Positions 8,709-17,807 of a stretch of 64,000 nucleotides of DNA are shown one piece after another. How positions within the stretch are numbered: the stretch's first letter is position 1; each line of letters begins with the position of its first letter. The notes beneath the pieces are model-generated. The model ran no database searches. It was given only the letters and a program-made list of their open reading frames with translations, and had not been told where the DNA came from. This DNA is from Actinomyces sp. (lineage in GTDB: Bacteria; Actinomycetota; Actinomycetes; Actinomycetales; Actinomycetaceae): positions 124,001 to 188,000 of the forward strand of contig JALCNR010000003.1 in NCBI GenBank assembly GCA_022649165.1. The letters run 5' to 3'. The position numbers were made by a program, and so were the translations under genes.

Positions 8709-9755
8709 TCAGGCCCGTCCGAGCGCGGAGACCATCGCCGCCTTGATCGTCGGCATGCGGTTCGCGGCCTGGTCGAAGACGATCGATCGGGGCCCCTCGA
8801 AGACCTCGTCCGAGACCTCGATGCCCTCCAGCCCGAACTGCTCGTGGATGCGCACGCCCACCTCCGTCCCCAGATCGTGGAAGGACGGCAGGCAGTGCAT
8901 GAACTTCGCGTCGGGCCCCGCGGCGTCCATCAGCGCGGCGTCGACCCGGTAATCGCGCAGGAGCTCGATACGTTCGGCCCACGCCTCGGCCGGCTCCCCC
9001 ATCGACACCCAGATATCCGTGTGGACGAAGCCGGCGCCTTCGACGGCCCCGGTGTCTTCCGTCAGCGTGATCCGGGCTCCGGTCTCCGCAGCGCGGCCCC
9101 GGGCCGCGGTGACCACGTCCTCTGCGGGCCACAGCTCGCGCGGCGCGATGATCCTCACGTCCATCCCCAGGATCGCGCCGTTGACCAGGAGCGACCGCCC
9201 CATGTTGAAGCGGGCGTCCCCGATGTAGGCGTAGGAGATCTCAGAGTCGGGGCGCCCGCCGCTGTGCTCGCGCATGGTGAGCGTGTCGGCGAGCATCTGG
9301 GTGGGATGCCAGTCGTCGGTGAGGCCGTTGAAGACCGGGACGCCCGACCTCTCCGCCAGGATCTCGACGTTGGACTGGAGGTCCCCTCGGTACTCGATGC
9401 CGTCGAACATGCCGCCGAGCACCCGGGCGGTGTCGGCCACGGACTCCTTGTGCCCCATCTGGGAGCCCTGCGGATCCAGGTACACGGTGTGCGCCCCCTG
9501 GTCGGCGGCCGCCACCTCGAAGGCGCAACGCGTGCGGGTCGACGTCTTCGCGAACAGCAAGGCGATATTGCGCCCTCGCAGGTAGGGGACCTCCCTGCCC
9601 TCGCGTTTGGCCGCCTTGAGGCCGGCCGCCAAGTCGAGCAGGTCCCGCCACTCACGCTGGGCGAAGTCGAGCTCCTTGAGCAGGTGCTGGCCGGGGCGGA
9701 ACAGGGCGGGCAGCCCGTCGCCGGCGGTTGCGGGGGACGCGGTCGGGGAGGTCAT
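8709..9755 (-). CDS. argF: ornithine carbamoyltransferase
   Basis: Transfers the carbamoyl group to ornithine giving citrulline. The carbamoyl-phosphate motif STRTR is at residues 72-76, then HPTQ, and the ornithine-binding [10 protein letters not shown] near the C-terminus. 348 residues. SQMGHKES and the C-terminal part resemble the E. coli ArgF / catabolic ArcB branch, so a role in the arginine deiminase pathway is possible; no arcA, arcC or other arg gene is beside it to decide. A TAGCAT box sits six bases before the ATG, suggesting a separate leaderless transcript. Confidence 0.93.
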   Translation of the reverse strand: MTSPTASPATAGDGLPALFRPGQHLLKELDFAQREWRDLLDLAAGLKAAKREGREVPYLRGRNIALLFAKTSTRTRCAFEVAAADQGAHTVYLDPQGSQMGHKESVADTARVLGGMFDGIEYRGDLQSNVEILAERSGVPVFNGLTDDWHPTQMLADTLTMREHSGGRPDSEISYAYIGDARFNMGRSLLVNGAILGMDVRIIAPRELWPAEDVVTAARGRAAETGARITLTEDTGAVEGAGFVHTDIWVSMGEPAEAWAERIELLRDYRVDAALMDAAGPDAKFMHCLPSFHDLGTEVGVRIHEQFGLEGIEVSDEVFEGPRSIVFDQAANRMPTIKAAMVSALGRA

Positions 9756-9761
9756 GAGGAG

Positions 9762-9767
9762 ATGCTA
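9762..9767 (-). promoter_or_regulatory. -10 box of leaderless argF
   Basis: TAGCAT on the minus strand, six bases before the ATG at 9755. Confidence 0.5.
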
Positions 9768-9827
9768 CCGGCACCCGCGCGCGGCACGGCGGAGCGTCCG
9801 CCTGCCAGCCGCCACCCGGAGGGACGG

Positions 9828-10343
9828 CTATCCGTCGGGCCAGTGGAAGCGCGGCATCGGCCCCAGCCCGGAGTCGTCATCGGGCCCCGATGGGTCCGAT
9901 CCGCCGGAGGACAGCGCCCTGTCCATCTCCCACTCCATGCGGGCGAGATCGCTCATCGCCTCCAGGGCCGGGACGCCCTCGTCGCCGGGGCGGAGGAGCG
10001 TGCGCACCGAGCACCCCGCGACCACGGCCGCCACCGCCACGCCGAGGACGCCCGGATGGGCGAGCACGGACCAGAAGACGACCACCGCGTAGACGGCGGA
10101 GAAGACGACGATGACGCGGCGCGCGGGGGTGCGCCGCGGGAACAGGTCCGCCACGCGGCGGAAGGCGACCAGGCACACCGGGAGGAGGAACATGCTCAAC
10201 GAGGCCAGCCCGAGGCCCATCCCGTGGACCAGCAGCAGCACCGCCACCGGCCACAGCCCGAAGGAGAGCAGCACGGTGCGCGGCGGCGTCCCTCCCTCGG
10301 GAGGGAGGAGCCGGTCGAGCGGTTGCCGGCGATCCTGTGCCAT
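9828..10343 (-). CDS. small membrane protein of unknown function
   Basis: 171 residues; not recognised. A basic N-terminus (about 1-25) is followed by two hydrophobic stretches around 25-55 and two more around 70-110, so probably four membrane helices, then an acidic, glycine/serine-rich cytoplasmic tail. The start is the ATG at 10343, preceded by AAGGAC at about the right distance. It is divergent from menB across a 72-base gap, and a TAGTCT box near 10388-10393 on the minus strand could be its promoter. Confidence 0.6.
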   Translation of the reverse strand: MAQDRRQPLDRLLPPEGGTPPRTVLLSFGLWPVAVLLLVHGMGLGLASLSMFLLPVCLVAFRRVADLFPRRTPARRVIVVFSAVYAVVVFWSVLAHPGVLGVAVAAVVAGCSVRTLLRPGDEGVPALEAMSDLARMEWEMDRALSSGGSDPSGPDDDSGLGPMPRFHWPDG

Positions 10344-10403
10344 CGGGGTGTCCTTGCCGGGAGAAGAGCGCGTCTGGGCGTCTCTCCAGACTAGCCGCGC
10401 ACG

Positions 10404-10409
10404 TACCCT
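10404..10409 (+). promoter_or_regulatory. -10 box of leaderless menB
   Basis: TACCCT lies six bases before ATG 10416. An in-frame GTG at 10410 directly abuts the box and is less likely to be the start. Confidence 0.5.
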
Positions 10410-10415
10410 GTGGGC

Positions 10416-11456
10416 ATGACTGCGTCTCATCGTTCCGCCTCGGCCCTGCCCTTCGTCTCCGACACCTTCGACCCGACCCGCTGGCGCGAGGTCGGGGGCT
10501 TCGGCTTCACCGATCTCACCTACCACCGGGGGGTCTCTCGGGGGGAGGAGCTGGACGGCGCGTCCGCCGGCGAGGACCTGCCCTGGGTGCGCATCGCCTT
10601 CGACCGGCCCGACATCCGCAACGCCTTCCGACCGCTCACCGTCGACGAGCTGTTCCGCGCCCTGGACCACGCGCGGCTGAGCGGGGACGTCGGCGCCGTC
10701 ATCCTCACGGGAAACGGGCCCTCCGCCCGTGACGGCGGGCACAGCTTCTGCTCGGGGGGCGACCAGCGGGTGCGCGGCTCCGACGGGTACCGGTACGAGG
10801 TGGCGTCCGGGGCCGGGACGGCCGCGGGGCGCGGGGCGATCGCGGACGATTCGGACACCGCCGACACGGCCACCCGCCGTGAGCGCATCGACCCGGCGCG
10901 GGCCGGCCGCCTCCACATCCTCGAGGTCCAGCGCCTCATCCGCACGATGCCAAAGGTCGTCATCGCCGCCGTCCCGGGATGGGCGGCCGGCGGGGGGCAC
11001 AGCCTCAACGTCGTGTGCGACCTGTCCGTGGCGTCCCTCGAGCACGCCCGCTTCAAACAGACCGATGCGAACGTGGGGTCCTTCGACGCGGGTTACGGGT
11101 CGGCGCTGCTGGCCCGCCAGGTCGGCGACAAGCGGGCGCGCGAGATCTTCTTCCTGGCCGAGACCTACGACGCGGCCACAGCCGAGCGGTGGGGCGTCGT
11201 CAACCGCGCCGTCCCCCACGCCGAGCTGGAGGACACGGCGATCGAATGGGCGCGGACGGTCGTGGGCAAGTCGCCGCAGGCGATCCGGATGCTGAAGTTC
11301 GCGTTCAACCTCGCCGACGACGGCCTGGCCGGCCAGCAGGTCTTCGCCGGGGAGGCGACGCGCCTGGCCTACATGACGCCGGAGGCGCAGGAGGGCCGTG
11401 ACGCCTTCCTCGAGCACCGCTCCCCCGACTGGTCGGGGTACCCCTACTACTTCTGA
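10416..11456 (+). CDS. menB: 1,4-dihydroxy-2-naphthoyl-CoA synthase
   Basis: Crotonase-fold enzyme that cyclises o-succinylbenzoyl-CoA to 1,4-dihydroxy-2-naphthoyl-CoA. Family marks: the FDRPDIRNAFRP stretch, SGGDQRVRG, the oxyanion loop VPGWAAGGGHSLN, FDAGYGS and the typical C-terminus EGRDAFLEHRSPDW ending in aromatic residues. 346 residues. Between the active-site loop and helix it has an insertion of about 35 residues rich in Ala/Gly/Asp (roughly residues 118-155) that makes it longer than the ~285-residue E. coli protein; mycobacterial MenB is intermediate. It is transcribed alone, divergent from the membrane protein and convergent with the L,D-transpeptidase. Confidence 0.95.
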   Translation: MTASHRSASALPFVSDTFDPTRWREVGGFGFTDLTYHRGVSRGEELDGASAGEDLPWVRIAFDRPDIRNAFRPLTVDELFRALDHARLSGDVGAVILTGNGPSARDGGHSFCSGGDQRVRGSDGYRYEVASGAGTAAGRGAIADDSDTADTATRRERIDPARAGRLHILEVQRLIRTMPKVVIAAVPGWAAGGGHSLNVVCDLSVASLEHARFKQTDANVGSFDAGYGSALLARQVGDKRAREIFFLAETYDAATAERWGVVNRAVPHAELEDTAIEWARTVVGKSPQAIRMLKFAFNLADDGLAGQQVFAGEATRLAYMTPEAQEGRDAFLEHRSPDWSGYPYYF

Positions 11457-11496
11457 GGGCGGCACCCGGGAGCTCCGACCCTCACGGCGTGGACCC

Positions 11497-12936
11497 TCAG
11501 TAGTGGCTGACGACCGGGGTGCCGACCTCGTCCCAGTCGAAGATCCACTTGGCGTCCGCGACCGCCATGTTGACGCAGCCGTGGGACCCGGCGGCTCCGG
11601 CGAACCCGAAGGAGCTCCGCCAAGGCGCGCCATGCAACGCGTAGCCGCCCGTGAAGTAGCTGATCCAGGGCACATCCGGCGTCTCATAGTTCGAGCCGTC
11701 GGCGTTCTCGCCCTTCATCGTCTGCGTCTCGTACTTGAGGTAGACGTGGAAGGTTCCCGTCACCGTCGGAGTGGCGTCGGCGCCGTTGACCATGGACACC
11801 GGCCCGTACACCGCGTCGGCGCCCTCATAGGCCGTCACCGTGTGGTTCGACAGGTTGACGTCGATCCACTTCTCCCCGGCGTGGGGCGAATAGACGAGGC
11901 CCTCGGCCCCGTCGACCACGGGCTTCTGGTCGTAGGACGGCGCGACCTCGTCGTAGGTGAAGGTCCCCGAGTAGGACGTCCCCGCCGTCAGCGCGGCGAC
12001 AGCCTCGGAGGCGATCGCGTCGGCGTTGTTCACCGTGTACCCCGCCTTCCCCTCGGAGGCGGTGACGACGACCTTGCCGGAGGCGTCGACGTTCTGGATG
12101 CCGTTGACGGGCTTGTCGTTCGTGGACTCGGCGACTTTCTGGACCCATGCGGTCACCTTGGCCGGGTCGAACGCCGGCGCGCCCAGCCCGTCCTCGGTGG
12201 TCGGGATCGTCACCCAGGCCGCCTTGTCGGCCTGCGTCGCCGAGTTCTCCGAGACCGTCCCGTACAGGGTGACATCGAGGTCGAGCAGGGCGTTCGCGGC
12301 GGCCGCCACCTGCTGGGCGGCCTCGGTGGACACCGTGGGCTCGATCTCGGTCGCGGTGACGTCGACCGCCTGGGACTCCAAGGCGGACACCGCTTTCGCG
12401 ACGACGCCGGTCAGCTGCGAGATGTCGACGCCCATGCCGGAACTCGCCTCGGTGGCGACGAACTGCGTGCCGTCCTCGGACAGGGTGACGGAGCCGTTGC
12501 GCACCGGGGTCCCCGCAGCGGCGGCCACCTGGTCGGAGAAATCCGCGAGCGCCGCGTCGTCCGTGGTGGAGACGACCGGGACCTCGTTGTGACGGAACAG
12601 GGCAGCGATCCGCGACGCCAGCGAGGCGTTCGGCTCGAAGGCCTTCGCCGCCGTGGCCTCCGGGTCCACCGAGACGCCCAGATCCGCCAGCTTCGCCGTG
12701 GTGGGCTTGCCGTCGACGTTGACCGTCACCGTGATGTCGGAGGCGCGCTGGCCCACGGCCGAGGCGACCTCCTCCTGCGTCTGCCCGGTGACGGAGGTGC
12801 CGGCGACGGACACGCCCGGCAGCGCCACGTCCGAAAAGTGCGCGGCATAACCCGCCGTCGCACCGGTGACGACCAGCACGATCGCGAGCGCGCCGCCCAG
12901 CGCCAGCTTCCATCGGGCGGATTTGCGTTTCATCAC
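11497..12936 (-). CDS. L,D-transpeptidase (YkuD) with N-terminal peptidoglycan-binding PG4 region
   Basis: Predicted envelope enzyme that makes 3-3 peptidoglycan cross-links or attaches proteins to the wall. It has a basic N-terminus and one membrane segment (about 10-30). A long extracellular region follows, with a putative PG_binding_4-type segment (HFSDVALPGVSVAG near the start). The C-terminal YkuD domain has the catalytic HGAPWR...SHGCVNM motif. About 479 residues. The start is GTG at 12934-12936, immediately followed by ATG 12931-12933; the GTG is favoured because TACCAT lies exactly six bases ahead. Single transcription unit, convergent with menB. Confidence 0.9.
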   Translation of the reverse strand: MMKRKSARWKLALGGALAIVLVVTGATAGYAAHFSDVALPGVSVAGTSVTGQTQEEVASAVGQRASDITVTVNVDGKPTTAKLADLGVSVDPEATAAKAFEPNASLASRIAALFRHNEVPVVSTTDDAALADFSDQVAAAAGTPVRNGSVTLSEDGTQFVATEASSGMGVDISQLTGVVAKAVSALESQAVDVTATEIEPTVSTEAAQQVAAAANALLDLDVTLYGTVSENSATQADKAAWVTIPTTEDGLGAPAFDPAKVTAWVQKVAESTNDKPVNGIQNVDASGKVVVTASEGKAGYTVNNADAIASEAVAALTAGTSYSGTFTYDEVAPSYDQKPVVDGAEGLVYSPHAGEKWIDVNLSNHTVTAYEGADAVYGPVSMVNGADATPTVTGTFHVYLKYETQTMKGENADGSNYETPDVPWISYFTGGYALHGAPWRSSFGFAGAAGSHGCVNMAVADAKWIFDWDEVGTPVVSHY

Positions 12937-12942
12937 ACTCCG

Positions 12943-12948
12943 ATGGTA
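12943..12948 (-). promoter_or_regulatory. -10 box of leaderless L,D-transpeptidase gene
   Basis: TACCAT on the minus strand, six bases before GTG 12936 and nine before the adjacent ATG. Confidence 0.5.
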
Positions 12949-13050
12949 ACCGGTGGCGTCCCCACAGCACGAGAGCGCCGCGGGATGAGGCGTCCCACAC
13001 CTTCCCACCGTCTCACGCCCCGTGGTCTCGCAGCCGCCGCCCAGGGCGCG

Positions 13051-13056
13051 TAATCT
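13051..13056 (+). promoter_or_regulatory. Probable -10 box of menE-menA
   Basis: TAATCT about 120 bases upstream of the menE ATG. Unlike most promoters here it would give a leader of about 113 bases, which contains a strong GC hairpin (around 13097-13115). Confidence 0.35.
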
Positions 13057-13175
13057 GAACGATCGCCCCGTCCTCCCCAGGTCCGACGAGGGCGGCCCCG
13101 GCTCCGCCGGGGCAGGCGCCGGCCTCCAGGGCGGTGCCCCGACCGCACCGCCGACAGGAAGAACCGCACGACATC

Positions 13176-14543
13176 ATGGCCTCGGAGGGTCCACGCATCC
13201 TGACCGTCCCCGGAGGGACGTCGCCCGGCGCAGTGGCGATGGCCTTCGCCTCGCTGCACAAGCTCGTCGAGCTCCACGAGGCCCGAGAGGCCCACGCGAG
13301 CGGGGACGCGGCCGACGCGCCGTCCCCCTCCGCCCCGCACACCGTCGTGGTGCTTCGGCCCCCGGCCTCCGTCGCCCATCAGTCGCTCCGCCAGGCGGCG
13401 GAGTCGCCCTCGTCCCCCTTCCCGGAGCTCCCCGACGACCAGGCGGCGGATCCCCACCTGCTGGACGGGGTGGACCTCGTGGTACCGACCTCCGGCTCCT
13501 CGACGGGCACCCCCCACCTGGTCGGCCTGTCCGTCGAGGCGATGCTCGCCTCGGCGCGGGCCACCCATGACGTGCTGGGCGGACCGGGCAATTGGATCCT
13601 GGCCCTGCCCGCTCACCACATCGCGGGCGCGCAGGTGCTGTTCCGCGCGGCGGTGTCGGGCACCGACCCCTTCATCGTCGACATGACCGGCGGGTTCTCC
13701 CCCGCCCGCCTGCTGCCCGCGATCGCCGGGGCCACCGCCGAGGCCGACGCGCCCGGCTACCTCTCTCTGGTCCCGGTGCAGCTGAGGGCCTGCCTGGAGG
13801 CGGGCGGCGAGGTCGTCGCGGCCCTCACGCGGCTGTCGGCCGTGCTGGTCGGCGGGTCGTCGGTCGACCGCGCCCTGGTGGAGGCGGCCCGCGAGCGCGG
13901 CATCCGCGTCGTCACCACCTACGGCATGACGGAGACCTGCGGCGGATGCGTCTACGACGCGCTCCCCCTGCCAGGGGTGTCCGTGCGCTCCGTGGACGTC
14001 GACGGGCAGCAGCGCCTGGCCGTCGCGGGCGCGGTGCTGCTCACCCGTTACCTCGACGGCCCCGCTCCCTTCATCGACGAGGGCGGCGTCCGCTGGCTGC
14101 TCACCGGCGACCTCGGACTCATCACACCGGCGCGCACCGTCGAGGTCCTCGGCCGCGCCGACGACGTCATCGTCTCCGGGGGCCTGTCGATCGCGCCGGC
14201 CCCCGTGCGCCAGGCCGTCCTGTCCACCCCGGGCGTCGCCGACGCCTGGATCCTGGGGTTGCCCGACCCGAAGTGGGAGTCGGTGGTGGCCGCCGCCGTC
14301 GTCCCCGACCCCGCGCTGGGGGTGTCCGCGACGCCGACGGGCAGCGCGCCGTCGCCCGCCCTCAGTGACTTGTCGACCTCCATCAGGGACCATGTCGGAC
14401 GCGAGCTCGGTCGCGCTCAGTCCCCGCGAGTCGTGGTGGCGCTGGAACGGCTGCCCCTCCTGGACAGCGGAAAGACGAATCCACGGGCCGTCCTGGAGGC
14501 CGTCAGAGCCCGTCTGGGCACGGCCGCGGCCTGGCAGCGGTGA
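13176..14543 (+). CDS. menE: o-succinylbenzoate-CoA ligase
   Basis: Adenylating enzyme that activates o-succinylbenzoate to its CoA thioester for MenB. ANL-family motifs: phosphate loop TSGSSTGTP, ALPAHHIAG, TYGMTET, TGDLG, the hinge RADDVIVSGG and the C-terminal catalytic lysine in LLDSGKTNP. 455 residues from the ATG at 13176, chosen because AGGAAGAA lies upstream; an upstream in-frame GTG at 13134 has no support. menA follows after nine bases, so the two are co-transcribed. The N-terminal domain is short and alanine-rich, as in other actinobacterial MenE proteins. Confidence 0.92.
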   Translation: MASEGPRILTVPGGTSPGAVAMAFASLHKLVELHEAREAHASGDAADAPSPSAPHTVVVLRPPASVAHQSLRQAAESPSSPFPELPDDQAADPHLLDGVDLVVPTSGSSTGTPHLVGLSVEAMLASARATHDVLGGPGNWILALPAHHIAGAQVLFRAAVSGTDPFIVDMTGGFSPARLLPAIAGATAEADAPGYLSLVPVQLRACLEAGGEVVAALTRLSAVLVGGSSVDRALVEAARERGIRVVTTYGMTETCGGCVYDALPLPGVSVRSVDVDGQQRLAVAGAVLLTRYLDGPAPFIDEGGVRWLLTGDLGLITPARTVEVLGRADDVIVSGGLSIAPAPVRQAVLSTPGVADAWILGLPDPKWESVVAAAVVPDPALGVSATPTGSAPSPALSDLSTSIRDHVGRELGRAQSPRVVVALERLPLLDSGKTNPRAVLEAVRARLGTAAAWQR

Positions 14544-14552
14544 GGAGGACCC

Positions 14553-15449
14553 ATGGCAACGGCTCGCGACTGGGTGGAGGGGGCGCGCCTACGCACCCTG
14601 CCTGCGGCGACGGCGCCCGTGATCGTCGGAACCGCGGCGGCGGCGCATCTGGGAGCCTGGTCGCCCGGCCGCGCTCTGCTGGCCCTCGCCGTCGCGTTGC
14701 TGCTCCAGATCGGGGTCAACTTCTCCAATGACTACTCCGACGGCGTCCGCGGCGCCGACGACGACCGCCAGGGACCTCCGCGCCTGACCGGTGGCGGCCT
14801 GGCCGCCCCGCGCACCGTGCTGGCGGCGGCGGTGGCCTGTTTCGCGGCCGCCGGGGTGCTGGGCCTGGTCCTGGTCCAGTTGTCGGGCCAATGGGCTCTG
14901 GCCGCGGTCGGGGTCCTCGCCGTGGCGGCCGCCTGGTTCTACACCGGGGGGAAGCACCCCTACGGCTACATGGGGATCGGCCTGTCCGAGCTCATGGTCT
15001 TCGTCTTCTTCGGCCTGGTCGCACTGGTCGGCACGACGTGGACGCAGGCGCTGAGCTCGCCGTGGTGGGTGTGGACGCTGGCTTGCGGGATGGGTCTGAT
15101 CAGCGTCGACCTGCTCATGGTCAACAACATCCGCGATCTGCCCTCGGACGCCAGGGTGGGCAAGCGCACCGTGCCGGTCCGGCTGGGGGATCACGGGTCG
15201 CGCCTGGCCTACGCCCTGGTCATGGTTCTCACGGTGGCGGCCGCCGTGGCCGGCGTCGCCGGGTCGGGCGTGTCGGCGGCGGTGTGCGCGATCGTCGGGG
15301 TGCTGTGCGCGGCTGGGGCGCTCGCGCCGCTGCTGCCCGTGGTCCGCGGCGCCGTCGGACGCGCCCTCATCCCCTCCCTGCGCGACACCGGCCTGTACGC
15401 CCTGGCGTGGGCGGGCGTCGTCTCCGTGGCGCTGGTTCTCGCCGCCTGA
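14553..15449 (+). CDS. menA: 1,4-dihydroxy-2-naphthoate polyprenyltransferase
   Basis: Integral membrane UbiA-family prenyltransferase that attaches the isoprenoid tail to DHNA, giving demethylmenaquinone. The two aspartate-rich motifs are visible: NDYSDGVRGAD (after about residue 55) and NNIRDLPSDARVGKRT. About eight hydrophobic helices, 298 residues. A clear ribosome site (AGGAGGA) sits seven bases before the ATG, overlapping the end of menE. The final methyltransferase (MenG/UbiE) and the thioesterase step are not in this window. Confidence 0.95.
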   Translation: MATARDWVEGARLRTLPAATAPVIVGTAAAAHLGAWSPGRALLALAVALLLQIGVNFSNDYSDGVRGADDDRQGPPRLTGGGLAAPRTVLAAAVACFAAAGVLGLVLVQLSGQWALAAVGVLAVAAAWFYTGGKHPYGYMGIGLSELMVFVFFGLVALVGTTWTQALSSPWWVWTLACGMGLISVDLLMVNNIRDLPSDARVGKRTVPVRLGDHGSRLAYALVMVLTVAAAVAGVAGSGVSAAVCAIVGVLCAAGALAPLLPVVRGAVGRALIPSLRDTGLYALAWAGVVSVALVLAA

Positions 15450-15535
15450 GGCGTCCCAGCGTCCCAGGCCGCGGCCGGGCGGAGCTGGCGGACCGCGCGG
15501 CGGGCGCCCGGGAGGAGGTTCCACCGCGGTCCCCG

Positions 15536-15541
15536 TAGACT
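15536..15541 (+). promoter_or_regulatory. -10 box of leaderless PLDc_N gene
   Basis: TAGACT, six bases before GTG 15548. No Shine-Dalgarno sequence in between. Confidence 0.5.
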
Positions 15542-15547
15542 GATGCC

Positions 15548-16066
15548 GTGTTCCGCGTACTCCTCATCATCGCCTGGCTGGCCGTCACCGTGTACGCCAT
15601 CGCCGACTGGGCCCGCACGCCCGAGGAGGAGATGCCGGGGCGGATCCCTCGGATTCTGTGGCTGATCATCCTGCTGCTGACCATCCCGTCGTTCTCTATC
15701 GGCTCGATCGTGTGGCTCATCGTGCGTTCCGTGGCCCGCGCGGAGGCCGGCGGCTCGGGATCCGGCGGGGTCGCGGGCGGGCGGCCGATCCTGCCCCGCC
15801 CCCAGCGCGCCGCCCGCCCCACCGCGCCCCCGCCGCCTGTGGCTCCCGACGACGACCCCGAGTTCCTGTTCAAACTGGAGCGGGACATCCGACGCCGGCG
15901 CGCCGAGGAGGGCCGCCGGGACAAGCGCGAGGGTGGCCCGTCGGCCGACGACTCGCCGTCGGACCCCGGGACGGGCCCGGATCGCTCTCCTGGGCCGGAC
16001 TCGCCCGGCTCCGCCGATCCGTCCGGCCCGTCGGATCCCTCCGACTCGCCCACCGATCCGCGCTGA
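15548..16066 (+). CDS. PLDc_N-domain membrane protein
   Basis: 172 residues. The first 60 form two membrane helices (about 3-20 and 37-58) around a short polar loop, matching the phospholipase D nuclease N-terminal (PLDc_N) family of small membrane proteins; there is no phospholipase domain. The rest is a disordered tail, first Pro/Arg-rich, then basic-acidic, then Ser/Pro/Asp-rich repeats. The function is unknown. It begins with GTG directly after a -10 box and stands next to tRNA-Ser on the other strand. Confidence 0.75.
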   Translation: MFRVLLIIAWLAVTVYAIADWARTPEEEMPGRIPRILWLIILLLTIPSFSIGSIVWLIVRSVARAEAGGSGSGGVAGGRPILPRPQRAARPTAPPPPVAPDDDPEFLFKLERDIRRRRAEEGRRDKREGGPSADDSPSDPGTGPDRSPGPDSPGSADPSGPSDPSDSPTDPR

Positions 16067-16129
16067 TCCTGTCGTTGCCCGGATACCGCCGGATGCTCGT
16101 CGGGCCGCCTGATTGATTGCAAGGGAGAA

Positions 16130-16153
16130 CCCCGGAACCATGCGGTTCCGGGG
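16130..16153 (-). terminator. Hairpin downstream of tRNA-Ser
   Basis: CCCCGGAACC - ATGC - GGTTCCGGGG, a perfect 10-bp stem just beyond the 3' end of the minus-strand tRNA. On that strand it runs into TCTCCCTTGC. Confidence 0.75.
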
Positions 16154-16163
16154 CATCCAAGGG

Positions 16164-16248
16164 CGGAGGATGGGGGATTCGAACCCCCGAGGGCTTGCAC
16201 CCAACACGCTTTCCAAGCGTGCGCCATAGGCCACTAGGCGAATCCTCC
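16164..16248 (-). tRNA. tRNA-Ser(GGA)
   Basis: Eighty-five bases. The acceptor stem GGAGGAT (16248 downward) pairs with ATCCTCC (16165-16171), G is the discriminator and CCA is not encoded. The anticodon loop TTGGAAA, closed by CACGC/GCGTG-type pairing, gives GGA. A long variable arm is present, as expected for serine, and the T loop reads GGTTCGAATC. Confidence 0.95.
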
Positions 16249-16436
16249 AGGACACGCGACGTGCGCGTGCCTGCCCATGCTAGCGGGCCGCCCGCCGCCT
16301 TGGCGAACCGGCGGAGGCGCCCGCACCGTGGCATCGCTCACCCCCGCCTCGCGAGTTCCCCGCCTGATCTGCACAGGCCGGACCGGAGCCAACTGGCCAG
16401 GCCCCGCCCTCGGCCCCGGTCCTGGACCGGGCGGCC

Positions 16437-17588
16437 CTACTTTTGGACCGGACCGAGGATCGCGTTCGCCCACGCCCCGTGCAGGGACTCCTGGTCGGAG
16501 GGCTGGAACAGCCCGGCCACGACGTCGCGGGACAGACGCGAGAGCTCGTGCCTCGTGTAGTAGGACGACCCGCCACAGGCGCGCAGCGCCTGCTCGACCG
16601 CGCGCAGAGAGGCCTCGGCGGCCGCGTTCTTCGCCGCGGACAGCTGCGGCATCCACATCGACCCGCGGTCTACGCCGTCCTCGACGTCGCGGGCGAGTTC
16701 GCGGATCTGGGGGCCGACCGCGTTCATGGTCAGGGCGGCCTCGGCGATCCTCCAGCGGATGTCGGGGTCGTTGGCGTAGACCGTCTGGTTCTTGACGGAC
16801 TTGCGGGTGCGGACGTGCTCGGCGGCGACCTCGACGGCCCGCTCCCCCACTCCCTGGTACGTGGCGCCCAGCAGGATCTCGAAGTGCGAGAAGATCCCGA
16901 AGACCACCGGATCCTCGGACGGTCCGGGAGTGGTGCGCGTGAGGATCTGGGCCTCGGGAGCGTGTGCGCCCTCCAGGAGGGTCGTGTTGGACTGCGTCGC
17001 GCGCATCCCCAGCGTGTCCCAGTCGTCCTTGATGGTGAACCCGCCGTCCTCGCGGTGCAGGATGGCGAAGACCGAATGGGGGCCGTCCTGGCCCGAGTCG
17101 TCGCGCCCGAAGACGAGCAGTCGCGTCCATGCGGGGGCGAGGGAGGTGAAGATCTTGGTGCCGGTGAACGCGTACCCGCCGCCGCCATCCGCATCCGGCA
17201 CCGCCTCGGTGATCGAGCCGAAGAGGACGAGGTCGTTCCCGGGCTCCGAGATGCCGAAGCCGAAGAGCTCCCCGGCGGCCGCGTCGCGCAGGATCTGCCC
17301 GCCGCGCGGATTCCCGTTGCGGACGAGGTGGCGGCCCAGTCCGACGATGATCTGGTGCATGTTGACGCCGAGAGCCGTGCCCGGTGAGGCGGCCGCCAGG
17401 CGCGTCTGCTCGGCGGCGATCTCCGGCAGCGTCAGGCCCGAGCCGCCGAACTCCCGGGGGACGAACGCCCCCAGGTACCCGGCGGCCCGCAGGTCATCGA
17501 GGTCGTCGAAGGGGAACGAGTTCTCGGCGTCGTGACGCGCCGCCCGGCCTCGGACGGTGGACAGGAGCTGCTCGCTGAGGAATCCCAC
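16437..17588 (-). CDS. acyl-CoA dehydrogenase family protein
   Basis: Flavoprotein of the acyl-CoA dehydrogenase fold, 383 residues, all three family regions present: N-terminal helical part (FGGSGLTLPEIAAEQ), the middle beta region (GFGISEPGNDLV, YAFTGTKIFTS, WDTLGMRATQSN) and the C-terminal four-helix bundle. I cannot place the catalytic glutamate with confidence. The C-terminus (CGGSSYYTRHELSRLSRD) is more like the acyl-CoA dehydrogenase/DszC-type monooxygenase groups than classical fatty-acid enzymes. Start GTG 17588 with AGGGAGTGA upstream. It is monocistronic, with no beta-oxidation genes around, so the substrate is unknown. Confidence 0.8.
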   Translation of the reverse strand: MGFLSEQLLSTVRGRAARHDAENSFPFDDLDDLRAAGYLGAFVPREFGGSGLTLPEIAAEQTRLAAASPGTALGVNMHQIIVGLGRHLVRNGNPRGGQILRDAAAGELFGFGISEPGNDLVLFGSITEAVPDADGGGGYAFTGTKIFTSLAPAWTRLLVFGRDDSGQDGPHSVFAILHREDGGFTIKDDWDTLGMRATQSNTTLLEGAHAPEAQILTRTTPGPSEDPVVFGIFSHFEILLGATYQGVGERAVEVAAEHVRTRKSVKNQTVYANDPDIRWRIAEAALTMNAVGPQIRELARDVEDGVDRGSMWMPQLSAAKNAAAEASLRAVEQALRACGGSSYYTRHELSRLSRDVVAGLFQPSDQESLHGAWANAILGPVQK

Positions 17589-17794
17589 TGGTCACTCCCT
17601 GGAATCGTGGTTGTTCATGGGCGTCCGCGTGTCGGGCGGCGGGCCGGCGGGGCCCACCGCGCGCGATATCGGACCTGCCCACGGTATCGACCCGTCGGGC
17701 TGCCCGCACGGCACGCGCCGATCCGCCTCCCGATCGGGGCCGATGTGGGAGCGATCGCACCGGCGAGCTGACGCCGAGCCCCCGCTGCGTCGAG

Positions 17795-17800
17795 TAGGTT
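17795..17800 (+). promoter_or_regulatory. -10 box of leaderless LytR_C gene
   Basis: TAGGTT, seven bases before GTG 17808. Confidence 0.45.
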
Positions 17801-17807
17801 GGATGAC

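Noticed and set aside
15548-16066. Phospholipase D
   Set aside because: Only the membrane PLDc_N segment is present; no HKD catalytic motif follows.
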